In this document: one piece after another, positions 29,001-37,670 of the stretch
Position numbering within the stretch: the stretch's first letter is position 1
Layout of the letters: each line of letters starts with the position of its first letter
Assembly (NCBI GenBank): GCA_018676675.1
Contig: JABHEG010000300.1
Span: 51,408-115,407, forward strand
DNA length: 64,000 nt
Reading direction: 5' to 3'
Source of the DNA: Lentisphaerota bacterium
Lineage (GTDB): Bacteria > Verrucomicrobiota > Lentisphaeria > Oligosphaerales > JABHEG01
Made by a program: the position numbers and the translations under genes
The notes under the pieces: generated by a model
What the model was told of the DNA's origin: nothing
Seen by the model: only the letters and a program-made list of their open reading frames with translations
The model's database searches: none

Positions 29001-30383
29001 GGCGTCGCGCCCACCATTGTGGCTGAACTGGCCGAGCCCACGCACGTCACCCGGGTTGTCTTGCGTGAATGGCACATGTTCGAGACGTGGGACATTGCGG
29101 GACGCACACTCGAGATCAGCTCAGACGGGTTCATCGACGACATCCGGCCCGTCACGGAACCGTTCCGAGAGACCGGCACTCAGCGCTGGGGGAATAACGT
29201 CAACACACTCATGGCGGTGGATATCAATCAGGCGCTCAAGCAGGCACGCTTCGTCATCACGCCGGCACGCGATGATTCCAGTGTCTACCTGGCGGAAATC
29301 GAGATCAGGGGAACACGCCCCGGGAGAGTCCCGGAAGTCCGGGCGCTGACCTCTGCATCCTTCGGGAAGCACGGGGAGGCCGTGGTTGCGGGTTCCGCAA
29401 GCGGCGTCATCCGAGCCTTCTCACCCGACGGTCAGGCGCTCTGGACCCACGTCACGGAGGACCAGGCGGCGATCAACACGGTCGCTTGCGCCGATGTGGA
29501 TGGCGATGGTCAAGACGAGGTGATTTACGGAGCGGACGCCGCCCGGCTCGGTCTACTCGATTTTGCCGGAAAGGAACGGTGGCACGCAGAACCACCTGAG
29601 TTCCGCGGAATCCGCAGCGACGTCATCACCGTCTTCCCGGCCGATGTCAACGGCGACGGCCGACCGGAAATCGTGTGCGGATGTCTGAGCTGGCAGTACC
29701 TGGCCTACGATGCCACCGGCGAGATGCTCTGGAAGAACGTGATCTATGCGCACTCCGCAACCGTGGGATGCGCCGTCGACCTGGACAAGGACGGGAAGGA
29801 TGAAGTAGTCGGAGGCAATGCCTACTACTGCCTCAACACGATCGACCACGACGGCAAACGGCTCGTGAAAGCAGACCGCTTGGGCCCCGAGCAAACCGCG
29901 GTCGCTGCGGCCGATGTCGATGGTGACGGCCAGGTCGAGATTCTCCTCGGGACCGATGGTGGTGAGCTGATATGTTTTGCCACCGACGGGAAGCGGCGCT
30001 GGACGGCGAATGTTGGAGACAGGGTCACCCGCATCGTCTGCCTGCGGACCCCGCAGAGCGGAAACGGTGCCCGAATTCTGTGCGCCGCAGAGAGCGCACA
30101 CGTGTTCTGCTTCACCGGCGATGGCAAGAGAGTCTGGGCTCGTTCGGTGGGGGATGGCGCAACCGACCTGGCCCTCGTGGACTCCGCCGGCAGCAACGTC
30201 ATCGCGACTGCGGCCGGCAGTAGAGGTCTGCTCCTGCTTGATCTCGCGGGGACGCCGCTTGCCCAGGCCCCCACCAAGGGTCGGGCGATGCGTCTGACCG
30301 TGCTGGATGGGAAGCTCGTCACCACCACTGATCAAGGCCGCATCCAGGCCTTCACGTGTCGCCTCCCCAAGGCACAGAAGTGA
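26073..30383 (+). CDS. Giant secreted heparinase/alginate-lyase-like protein with discoidin and FG-GAP propeller
   Basis: 1436 residues; AGGAGAAGG precedes the ATG; signal peptide about 1-26. Residues 60-180 form an alpha/beta domain like those before glycan hydrolases. Residues 200-560 are an alpha/alpha barrel (WTHSIAITYDLLEESGVF, TIVHNHNTFPALG), then a heparinase II/III-type beta-sandwich (GRGTHMHFDANAIIRFAAGGK with candidate His/Asn). About 940-1090 resembles a discoidin domain. From 1100 to the end a beta-propeller carries four Ca-binding FG-GAP/VCBS loops: DVDGDGQDEV, DVNGDGRPEI, DLDKDGKDEV and DVDGDGQVEI. Predicted extracellular uronate-polysaccharide lyase or hydrolase; the catalytic class is inferred from fold-like features. 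Confidence 0.82.
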   Translation: MHTGLISATGMIVLATTAASFGAASAEKLKQEQALLRSMEIQADQLKPLRLVTALVEANKAKATICHADAPAWAEAAQAIREAIRAATGITLETVTDADITQEQAQSRDLILLGHLDNNRHVARLYNNFFVCLDVGFTGRKGHVIRSVHDPFGTGHNAILVGGSFAEGTKRAAEAFVAKVQEAGKTGELTLGRLLEIVFDREDRQEKRRTAMTEKKLREDTEYTRKLFASPGRGRSGVARLIKHGVSYQRTGASLEAQAYREALLAMMNYYATDDYIKSEGLARYDRDFRDSWTHSIAITYDLLEESGVFTGPERLQVTNYLIRLGLECVLYQRWNRPDKLQHWAANDTIVHNHNTFPALGVHFVGTYVKRHYGVTFVDDWLTVAKGIFDGQKHCSKPLEDAAAYQWLPLTHVMIYTLATGDDTYFTEGHAADSAKVAQMVMDNAGYQAAFGDHPGYTSSSGIGSLLQRIGWKLRDPTMLWGARKASSGPVEHEHFNLGQPHFSEVTPTPPDAHVGVVVATLPRKCYDYAARSPQYKTPANLPWPETFDKIAFRAGLGDNDEYLLLDGFGRGTHMHFDANAIIRFAAGGKPLLVDGEYIKNAPKYHNSLVILRNGSSELTPAVTGLREAAFIGDTGITRSYLTRYNGAEWERAIIWRRGEYFLVVDTVTAQEPGDYTLRCCWRPWGEAKLNGATMNADHRPMRVTVTNADGAAQRLETMKIVHRLPVSRLSQQVSRSLVPGASYQFVNAVHAQPMEAQRNVQPRKISDGIVTVTGDKGLDLLALGPGKSIPGIATDASLLLLNEQHIVATSCQALTGEGLIVSASAPVSVELLPGEGKALVTATTPCELRLRTSQGGRVTWGDEAVEAGGDGVAVIALTAGQHALALAPAVADPAVAKALSWAKKHPGGVANDAPDQSDTPSLPLAWEHVAFDPPPEPLPVVSVTCDEQHSGRYGPIEKLTDGAFSSSMFSVQWPNGVAPTIVAELAEPTHVTRVVLREWHMFETWDIAGRTLEISSDGFIDDIRPVTEPFRETGTQRWGNNVNTLMAVDINQALKQARFVITPARDDSSVYLAEIEIRGTRPGRVPEVRALTSASFGKHGEAVVAGSASGVIRAFSPDGQALWTHVTEDQAAINTVACADVDGDGQDEVIYGADAARLGLLDFAGKERWHAEPPEFRGIRSDVITVFPADVNGDGRPEIVCGCLSWQYLAYDATGEMLWKNVIYAHSATVGCAVDLDKDGKDEVVGGNAYYCLNTIDHDGKRLVKADRLGPEQTAVAAADVDGDGQVEILLGTDGGELICFATDGKRRWTANVGDRVTRIVCLRTPQSGNGARILCAAESAHVFCFTGDGKRVWARSVGDGATDLALVDSAGSNVIATAAGSRGLLLLDLAGTPLAQAPTKGRAMRLTVLDGKLVTTTDQGRIQAFTCRLPKAQK

Positions 30384-30828
30384 AGCAAAGACACCGGTTT
30401 GGGAAAACCGGCCTCCAGAGAGCATCGCCTGCCAACACCTCTGGAACTCCGGTCATCCGTGATCAGCGAGCCCTTCCTGGGCAAAAGACACCGGTTTGGG
30501 AAAACCGGCCTCCAGAGAGCATCGCCCTGCCAACACCTCTGGAACTCCGGTCATCCGTGATCAGCGAGCCCTTCCTGGGCAAAAGACACCGGTTTGGGAA
30601 AACCGGCCTCCAGAGAGCACCGCCTGCTCAAACACCTCTGGAGATCCGGTCATCCCTGACCGGCGGGGCCTTCCGGGGTAAGACAAAGGCACCGGTTTGG
30701 GGAAACCGGCCTCCAGAAAGCACCGCCTGCTCAAACACCTCTGGAGATCCGGTCATCCCTGATCGTCGGGTCCCTCCGAACAGAGCAAGGGGGCGGTCGG
30801 GAGGGTACCCCTCTTCCACCACTGGCCC
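30384..30828. repeat. Four tandem copies of a 97-103 base hairpin repeat
   Basis: Units begin near 30391, 30488, 30586 and 30689. Each contains the hairpin CCGGTTTGGGAAAACCGG (copy four with GGG-GAAACC variation) followed by CCTCCAGAG, and further on CCTCTGGA plus CCGGTCATCC, so CTCCAGAG and CTCTGGAG are inverted arms that could form a larger cruciform. Related copies are at 37404-37640 and a 17-base exact fragment GGTCATCCCTGACCGGC occurs both at 30648 and 42792. No gene is credible here; a small open frame through the repeat is a by-product of the near-100-base period. May double as a transcription end for the upstream plus-strand and downstream minus-strand genes. Confidence 0.85.
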
Positions 30829-32397
30829 TCACCGCCGGGGAGCAATCTCGTCGAACAGGTCACACTCCTTGCGAAGCAGATCCCGGCCAGCCTCAGGGGA
30901 ATCTCCGAACGTCAGATGGGCATCGTTTTGGGGCGTGTAGGACAGCCACTTGGGTAGGTTCCCCCCATTGGGGTCGCCGGTCTGCGCGAACCGGAGCCAG
31001 GCCGCGTGCATCGTCTCCGCGACGGCCTTGTCCGCCTCAGCCTGCAACCACCGCGGGAGTGTCCGGAACACGTACATGATCTCGGCCCCGTGCGTGGCGC
31101 CCATGCCAGTGCGTTCAGCGATCGGTGACACGCGGCTGAAATGGTAGAGCCAAACCGGTGACCGCGCATCGGCCAACGCCCTGGCAACTCGCCGCGTCGT
31201 GGCCACAAAGCCGCTGGCCGTGACAACACGATTGAGGGCAGTCTTAACGTCTGCCGCAGATGTCACCGGGAATATCTCCTGGACGCGTGACGCATCCTCA
31301 CGAAACATGGTCCGCAGAAGCCATCGATAGCCCATCGGCCGTTTGATGGGAAGCTGGCGCAGGAACAGCGTCCCCTCGTCGGCGTTCGAGCCGAGCATAA
31401 CAGGGACATCGTTGTGTTCTCCTGAAACGATGGTCTCCAGAGGCGGTTCAGGCAGGACGTGCCCATCGACGCAGGGCCAAAAGGGCTGACCTTTGCCAAA
31501 CAGTCCAACGCGCGGGTTAGCGGCTTTGAGCAGTTTGTCAGCAGGAACGGCTCGCAGGGCGGCGGCCTTCGCATTCCCCTGGATCCCGAGCTGTCTGGCG
31601 ACCTCAATCCCGGCCGTTTCCGCCGACTTTCCCCGCACGGGGGTTCCTCGCAACGGCGTGCTGCGAGCCGCGACTCCGCTCTGCATGATCGCCCGGTGGA
31701 AAAGCCCCTTGGCCAGAGGGGAAGCCAAGAGACACCCCACCGAGACGCCGCCAGCTGACTCGCCGAAGATCGTCACGTTCCGCGGGTCGCCTCCGAACGC
31801 CGCAATGTTGCGCTTCACCCACTGCAGAGCAGCGATTTGGTCCAGCAACCCGTAGTTTCCGGAAATACCGCGGGGGGACTCCGCACTCAGCGCCGGATGA
31901 GCCATGAACCCGAGAGGGCCCAGGCGGTAGTTGATGGTTACGAGGACAGCGCCGTTGGCCGCGAAACTCTGGCCGTCATACTCCTTCTGCGCACCACTGC
32001 CAATCGTGAATCCGCCCCCGTGGATCCAGACCATCACCGGGCGCCGGACGCCGGTCGTGCCCGACGTCCAGACATTGAGGTAGAGGCAATCTTCGCTGCG
32101 CTCGCCTTCCACCTCTTTGATGATCTTGGCCGCCGGTTGCACGCACGACGGACCATAGGCGACGCAATCACGCACCTCCGGCCACGCGGCAACCGGCTGC
32201 GGCGGCCTCCAGCGCAGCTTAGCGACCGGGGGCTGTGCGAACGGAATCCCCCGGTAGACACGTACGTCCGGATCCGCCGTGACCGTCCCGCGGATCCTGC
32301 CACTGTCGATCCGGACAATGTCGGCGTGCGCGCCTGCAGCGAGGAGAGCAAACACACAGGCGAATCGGGAGTTCTGCATCGCGGTTGCCATGGCCAT
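30829..32397 (-). CDS. Secreted type-B carboxylesterase
   Basis: 522 residues; ATG at 32397 after AAAGGA, signal peptide about 1-24 (AMQNSRFACVFALLAAGAHA). Standard carboxylesterase-lipase family layout: EDCLYLNVW, oxyanion motif WIHGGGF, nucleophile Ser in FGESAGG, Glu in NADEGTLF and His in GATHGAEI. Hydrolyses carboxylic esters; in this context probably esters on plant or algal polysaccharide. About 100 bases separate it from the toroid/LamG gene upstream on the same strand, so they may form one transcript. Confidence 0.94.
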   Translation of the reverse strand: MAMATAMQNSRFACVFALLAAGAHADIVRIDSGRIRGTVTADPDVRVYRGIPFAQPPVAKLRWRPPQPVAAWPEVRDCVAYGPSCVQPAAKIIKEVEGERSEDCLYLNVWTSGTTGVRRPVMVWIHGGGFTIGSGAQKEYDGQSFAANGAVLVTINYRLGPLGFMAHPALSAESPRGISGNYGLLDQIAALQWVKRNIAAFGGDPRNVTIFGESAGGVSVGCLLASPLAKGLFHRAIMQSGVAARSTPLRGTPVRGKSAETAGIEVARQLGIQGNAKAAALRAVPADKLLKAANPRVGLFGKGQPFWPCVDGHVLPEPPLETIVSGEHNDVPVMLGSNADEGTLFLRQLPIKRPMGYRWLLRTMFREDASRVQEIFPVTSAADVKTALNRVVTASGFVATTRRVARALADARSPVWLYHFSRVSPIAERTGMGATHGAEIMYVFRTLPRWLQAEADKAVAETMHAAWLRFAQTGDPNGGNLPKWLSYTPQNDAHLTFGDSPEAGRDLLRKECDLFDEIAPRR

Positions 32398-32495
32398 CGG
32401 GTCCTTTTGGGTACAAACAGGAGTTTGTTCAGTATACTCACGAAGCGGCCACGAGGTTACAGCGAGGTTGGAGTCACGCACGAGTTGGCGCTGCT

Positions 32496-34916
32496 TTACC
32501 TGCCTTCGAGAGCGGGGATGATCAAACCCTCCGTGTAGCGTCGCACAGAAGAGACACGGATCTCGTCGATGATGCCGTTGGCCGGACAGTTCGGATAGGA
32601 GCCGATGTTGAGCTCGTTCCCGAAGTGGATACCAGCAGGCAGGGGACGGCGCGCCAAGTCGCCTTTGTTACAGCGGCGTCCGTCCACAAAGTAGGCCAGG
32701 CGGAGCGCCCCGTCGGGGGTCGTTTCCCAGCACATAGCGAGATGGTGCCACCGACCTTGATCGAACGGCAGATCAAGGCGCACGCCTGGCTTACCGTGCT
32801 TGCCGTGCACGCGCAAACCCATGTAGGCACCCAGCTCGTCAAGGAAATAGCCCCAAAGCATGGCGTTTCTGGTCATGGGGGCCCAGTTGAAGATGTGGCG
32901 CTGAACGTCATCGCTGGCGGGTTCCCGCCCCGGCGTACTCGACCAGGCCGGCCGGAAGAAGAACTCAAGTGTACCGTTGGGGGGAACACCGCCCGGGAAG
33001 GCCAGTCTGATCCGCGACGTGTCCCTGGTAAACGTGCCGGCACCGGCGAAAACCCCACCGGATACAATGCCCACATCCTCAGGGGACCAGCTCGCCCCTT
33101 TCAGATGATCGGGGGCCGTGACGGAATCCAGATGCGCGATGGCAATGGTGAAGTCATCGGGGACGAACGGTTCAGCCAAGACATCGCGGGCTCCGAACGT
33201 CATCAGGCTCAGCGCAATGTCACGGCCTTGGTGGGGCCCTTCCTTGCCCGTCTCCACCGAGAGGACGACCTGCTGCGTTTGCGTCTCGGCCACGCTGGGG
33301 CTGGTGACGGTAAAGTCACAGTGGGTGATACCCGATTCCCGAATCCACGCATCCCCCGCCGATTCTGAAGCCACGACCTCGAATGGACAGACACTGGGGG
33401 TCACGCGCCAACTGCTCGGGCCCTTGAGTCGAATCGTCCCGTTGACCAGCGCATCTCCGGCGTTGCTGACGGCGATCCGTAACGGCCAACCTTCGATCCC
33501 GGAGGCCACTCCCGGGGTCAGGATTTCGACCTTCAGCAGGGCGTCGGACGGCAGACGGGCTCTGTCGTCCAACGCGAGCAGTCCCATGAACAGTTCGCCG
33601 ATCCCAAACTGAGCATCGTAGTAATCGTAGCCGACCATGCCTCGGAAGAGTCCACTGGGCTGATGGTAGAGGCGCTGCATGGCCAGCTCAGCCAGGCGGT
33701 GAGCACGGGTGACGTAAACGGCATTGCCGGTCGCGCGTGAGAGTCCGGCCAGGAAACGGATTGAGCGCCCATAGGCTTCTGCCGTCGCCTGTTCGGGAGG
33801 CAATCCAGCCATCATGCCCCTGCCCCAATACTCGCAGAACGCGAGCATATCGCTCGAGCCTGTAGCCTGGTAGCCTTGGAGCACATACTGACACTCCCGA
33901 AAAATCCCCCCATCGCTACCGTAACCGATCGCCCAGGCCGTTTCAGGGACGGATGCCGCCCCCTTGAACGAACGCCTCTTCAGGAATGCTTCGAGGTAGG
34001 CAACCGCCATGTCCCGGAACTCCCGACGGCCGGAAGCCTGCGAAGCGGCTAACAGTGACACCGTCTGGGAAATGCCTCCAGAGCCAGGCTGTTCGGAGTA
34101 CCCGATGCAGCCGATGGGGAGCCCGGTCTTGTCATCCCGCGTGTTCCAGTAGAGGTTGGCCATCTGCAGCGCGCGGTCCAGGTAAAGTTGTTCGCCGGTC
34201 TGGCCGTAGAGAAAAGCGAGAGAGTAGGCGATCAGCCCAGCGTGCTTGATCCACGGCATTCCCTGCGTCTTATTCAGTACGGCACGGGCTTTGCCATAGG
34301 ACGCATGCCGATCGAAAAGGCCGGTCGTCTTGTCAAAGACATGGTGGGCATACCCTCCCTCGATCGCTCGTCGCACAGCCGGGGCATTGATGTCCCAGAG
34401 CTCAGGCCATAGCGGTTGCCAGACCAGGAGTTCGTGCCGATCCCGCTCCACTGAATCGGTGGTGAGATTCCAGAAGGTGTGCTCTCCCCAAGGGAGCAGG
34501 CCGGTGGTCGGGCTCGGGCAGTACTTCAGGACGTACGCCATGTAGTCCTCCGCTGCCTGCCGGTACTTGGGGTCGCCCGTCCGGCGGGTCAGGTCGTACA
34601 TGACTCGAATCGTCAGTGTGTCGAGATAGAGGTTGCAGCCGGGCCAGCAGCGATCCCCCTCACGAATCCTGGGACCGGGAGGGATGCGGGGAGAATGAGT
34701 AGGCATGGCGAGGGTCCTGAGGTCAAGACATGCGGCGAACAACGGGGAGTGCACGCGGCCATAGCGATCCGTCCCTTTCGCCATCAACGTCTCCACAGCA
34801 CGGGTCACGATCGCGGAGTAGTCGTGGACGAGGGTTGAAGGCTGAGCCCGCAGCGTTCCCAGCAAGGACGTGAGGCCGATCAACGCAATGGCGGTCGCAC
34901 GAGCTCGACGTTTCAT
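32496..34916 (-). CDS. Secreted alpha/alpha-toroid glycan-active protein with LamG domain
   Basis: 806 residues; ATG at 34916 with AGGA eight bases before it; signal peptide about 1-25 (RATAIALIGLTSLLGTLRA). Residues about 70-470 are made of paired helices with Trp, Tyr and Asp rich turns (AEDYMAYVLKYC, LLPWGEHTFWNLTTD, PWIKHAGLIAYSLAFLYGQ), as in the alpha/alpha toroids of polysaccharide lyases and unsaturated-uronyl hydrolases. About 480-590 is an Ig-like sandwich, and 600-800 a LamG/concanavalin domain (GTLEFFFRPAWSS, GRWHHLAMCWE, NGIIDEIRVSSVRRYTEG). Catalytic residues cannot be assigned. Divergent from the DUF4091 gene. Confidence 0.78.
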   Translation of the reverse strand: MKRRARATAIALIGLTSLLGTLRAQPSTLVHDYSAIVTRAVETLMAKGTDRYGRVHSPLFAACLDLRTLAMPTHSPRIPPGPRIREGDRCWPGCNLYLDTLTIRVMYDLTRRTGDPKYRQAAEDYMAYVLKYCPSPTTGLLPWGEHTFWNLTTDSVERDRHELLVWQPLWPELWDINAPAVRRAIEGGYAHHVFDKTTGLFDRHASYGKARAVLNKTQGMPWIKHAGLIAYSLAFLYGQTGEQLYLDRALQMANLYWNTRDDKTGLPIGCIGYSEQPGSGGISQTVSLLAASQASGRREFRDMAVAYLEAFLKRRSFKGAASVPETAWAIGYGSDGGIFRECQYVLQGYQATGSSDMLAFCEYWGRGMMAGLPPEQATAEAYGRSIRFLAGLSRATGNAVYVTRAHRLAELAMQRLYHQPSGLFRGMVGYDYYDAQFGIGELFMGLLALDDRARLPSDALLKVEILTPGVASGIEGWPLRIAVSNAGDALVNGTIRLKGPSSWRVTPSVCPFEVVASESAGDAWIRESGITHCDFTVTSPSVAETQTQQVVLSVETGKEGPHQGRDIALSLMTFGARDVLAEPFVPDDFTIAIAHLDSVTAPDHLKGASWSPEDVGIVSGGVFAGAGTFTRDTSRIRLAFPGGVPPNGTLEFFFRPAWSSTPGREPASDDVQRHIFNWAPMTRNAMLWGYFLDELGAYMGLRVHGKHGKPGVRLDLPFDQGRWHHLAMCWETTPDGALRLAYFVDGRRCNKGDLARRPLPAGIHFGNELNIGSYPNCPANGIIDEIRVSSVRRYTEGLIIPALEGR

Positions 34917-35021
34917 GGCATGTCCTTGATGTGTGGCAACGGTTCCCGTTCGCGTGAAATCGGTCTGGCTGTATGCTAGCACCCTGTGCGTTCTTGGCCA
35001 ATGTCTTGCGAGGTGTCACAC

Positions 35022-37403
35022 ATGCATTCTGTACTGAATCCAGTCCGTCTGATCTCCGCCCTGCTGTGGATGCTGCCGCTCTCTCTCTGGGCTCAAGGGG
35101 CGCCGAATGAGATGACCAATGGTGATTTCGAGCTCGGCACGACTGATCGCCTCGAAGGATGGGAGCCAGTTCGTCGAGGGTACGAAATTGACCGTCAGAC
35201 GTTCCACGCCGGGACCCAATCCATCAAGTGCACGGCTCGCGGTGGAGAAGACGGAATGGGGGTCGTACAGACGATAACGTATGACAAACCCGACCGACGC
35301 CCTTTGATCATCAGCGGCTGGTGCAAGACGCAGGACACCCTCGGCGGGGGAGATTGCGCCATCTACGTGGATGGTGTCTATGAAGACGGTTCTCCCTGGT
35401 GGGGGAAGCGAACAACGTGGGCCCGAGGGACGCATGATTGGCAGTACAGCGCCGCGGTCCACTGGCCGGCAAAGCCCGTCAAGGAACTCCAGGTGTTTGT
35501 CTTCCTGCGGCGCACAACCGGCACGGCCTGGTTCGACGACATTGCTCTCTTCCGAGGAGGCCTTCACGTCACGGACGTCCAGGTCGCCTCTGATTTCCCG
35601 AGGAGCCCAAATGGCCTCAGTCTGTCGGCGACCCTCAGCAAGGACGCCGCATGGACCTGCAAGCTGCTTGACGCGAAGCGCCAATCCCTCGGGAGCACGG
35701 CCGGGACAGGTCGAGATCTCTTCTGGCTGTGGCCGGGAGGCGAGAAAGGTGTGCCGGTCGTCGCCGCGATCTCCGCAACTGCCGCAGGAGGCGAGAAGGT
35801 GGACTTCCCTCTCGCGATCCCGCCTCATCATCAACCCGAGAACTCCGTGCGTGAGGGCTATGCAGCCTGGACACAGGACTCGATGACAAAAGTCTATCCC
35901 ACCGCGGCCCCGGGCATGGGCCGGTCGGGAGCCCTTGATCTTGCCAGAGGCGAACATGAAGGCCTTCAGATCGCGATTAAACCCGCGGATGACGCCCCAC
36001 TGACCGGAGTGAAACTCGACGTTGGGACGTTGGTGAATGAATCAGGGGAGGCGTTCCCGCGTGACGCTCTCCGGTGGCACGTCGTGGGCTACGTGTGGGT
36101 GCGCCAGCCCTCAGGTCACCCGGCCGGTCCGGCCCATCCGAACTGGTGCCCGGATGTGCTCCTCCCGGCAAGACCCGTTGACGTCCCGGGCGGCAGGACA
36201 CAGACCTTCTGGCTCGATGCCTTTGCGGAGCGGCGGACAGCTCCGGGAACGTACCGCGGGGTCGTGACCATCCGACCGGGAAATGCGCCGAAAACCGACA
36301 TCCCAATCTCGATTCGGGTCCGCTCATTCGCGCTCCCCAAGATCTTCAGCATGAGGACCGCGTTTGCCATCATGGATGGCTTTACCCGGGGAACGTATGG
36401 CGAACTGACACCCGAACTGCGCAGGAAGTGCCTTGACATCATGCTGGACCACCGGCTCAATCCGGACGACATCTCGCGCACGGAGCCACCTCGGATCGAA
36501 GACCTCCTCTACGCTCGCGAACGCGGCATGAACACATTCAACATCCTGAACCTCGTCCCCAGACCCAAGGAGCAGCGTCTCTGGACGTGCTACTCGGCGT
36601 TGAGTGCTTACGGTCCCGACTTCAACCAGCGACTCGGGGAGCGCCTGGATCCCGTCGTCGCCCAACTCCGGAAACATGGGCTTGCCAGGATGGGGTACGT
36701 CTATGGCTTCGATGAGCGACGGGAGGAGTATGACGACCTAATCAAGGGCATCTGCCGGTTCGTGAAGGGCCGCTACCCCGAGATCAGCACGTTTACCACG
36801 GCCGGCTACATGTACAGTAAGCGGGAAGAGACGCCCCCGGATTACGAAGACTACATGGACTGGTACTGCCCCTTGAGCCCACGCTACAAGGCGGATCTTT
36901 CCAGCGCGCTCCGGGCGAAAGGCAAACAGATCTGGTGGTACGTCTGTTGCGGGCCCAAACACCCATACGCCAACTTCGCCTCCATGGACTACGCAACAAT
37001 CGAAGGCCGATTGCTGCCGTGGATGACCTATGCGGAGAGAGTCGATGGCCTGCTCTTCTGGCACGTCAACTACTGGCACAGGAACAAGGTCATTCAGGGA
37101 GATGACCCCTACCTGGGTGATTGGACATCCCCCTGTGTTCAGCGAATGACCGGTGATGGCGTACTCGTCTATCCCACGCCGACCGGCCCGGTAAGCAGTA
37201 TCCGGCTCGAAAACGTGCGGGATGGTGTCGAGGACTACGACTACCTTTCCATGCTGACCAGACTCAAGGGCCGAGAGACGACGGAAGAACAGGCAAGACA
37301 GCTGGTCAGAAGCGTGACGGATTACTCCCGTGATCCCGCCGAACTCTACCGCGCCCGGTCCGCACTGGCAGATGAGATCGAGGCCGCGCTGAGGGAACAG
37401 TGA
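35022..37403 (+). CDS. Secreted DUF4091 (GH123-like) glycoside hydrolase candidate
   Basis: 793 residues; ATG 35022 after GAGGTG, signal peptide about 1-27 ending LWAQG. Residues 30-185 are a carbohydrate-binding jelly roll (MTNGDFELGTTDRLEGWEP). Residues about 290-430 form a beta domain and 440-780 a TIM barrel typical of DUF4091: MGYVYGFDERREEYDD with Asp-Glu as likely catalytic pair, QIWWYVCCGP, LLFWHVNYW, GDGVLVYP and SIRLENVRDGVEDYDYL. The closest characterised relatives are GH123 beta-N-acetylgalactosaminidases (family knowledge); substrate here is unproven. Its 3' side runs into palindromic repeats. Confidence 0.88.
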   Translation: MHSVLNPVRLISALLWMLPLSLWAQGAPNEMTNGDFELGTTDRLEGWEPVRRGYEIDRQTFHAGTQSIKCTARGGEDGMGVVQTITYDKPDRRPLIISGWCKTQDTLGGGDCAIYVDGVYEDGSPWWGKRTTWARGTHDWQYSAAVHWPAKPVKELQVFVFLRRTTGTAWFDDIALFRGGLHVTDVQVASDFPRSPNGLSLSATLSKDAAWTCKLLDAKRQSLGSTAGTGRDLFWLWPGGEKGVPVVAAISATAAGGEKVDFPLAIPPHHQPENSVREGYAAWTQDSMTKVYPTAAPGMGRSGALDLARGEHEGLQIAIKPADDAPLTGVKLDVGTLVNESGEAFPRDALRWHVVGYVWVRQPSGHPAGPAHPNWCPDVLLPARPVDVPGGRTQTFWLDAFAERRTAPGTYRGVVTIRPGNAPKTDIPISIRVRSFALPKIFSMRTAFAIMDGFTRGTYGELTPELRRKCLDIMLDHRLNPDDISRTEPPRIEDLLYARERGMNTFNILNLVPRPKEQRLWTCYSALSAYGPDFNQRLGERLDPVVAQLRKHGLARMGYVYGFDERREEYDDLIKGICRFVKGRYPEISTFTTAGYMYSKREETPPDYEDYMDWYCPLSPRYKADLSSALRAKGKQIWWYVCCGPKHPYANFASMDYATIEGRLLPWMTYAERVDGLLFWHVNYWHRNKVIQGDDPYLGDWTSPCVQRMTGDGVLVYPTPTGPVSSIRLENVRDGVEDYDYLSMLTRLKGRETTEEQARQLVRSVTDYSRDPAELYRARSALADEIEAALREQ

Positions 37404-37670
37404 GATCTGCAGCCAGTCCTCTGGAGCTCCGGTCGTCCCGGCCGGTCTAGCCTTCCTGCCGCCTTGGAAAAGGCGGATCTCCAGGCACGCGCCCGGCTGA
37501 CGTGGTGCGCAGCTCGGTTCACAGGAAGCTGTCCGGCCGAGCCGTGACCATCGGGAGCGGACCCAGAGAGAGGCTGGAGCTCCGGTCGTTTGGACCGGCT
37601 CTTACCGGTTTGGAAAACCGGCCTCCAGGAAGAAAAGCCGAGGCGGCCCTCGGCGGACCCAAGGGAAAAA
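37404..37670. repeat. Palindromic repeats related to those at 30.4 and 25.7 kb
   Basis: 267 bases without a gene. Copies of the CTCTGGAG...CCGGTC element lie at about 37419-37436 and 37574-37589, a CCGGTTTGGAAAACCGG hairpin followed by CCTCCAG is at 37605-37628, and 37531-37560 is a near reverse complement of the 25790-25816 element. Two repeat families known from other gaps are therefore interleaved here. Confidence 0.75.

Noticed and set aside
30488..30700. Small protein frame through the tandem repeat
   Set aside because: It arises from the repeat period, has no ribosome site and reads repetitive sequence.
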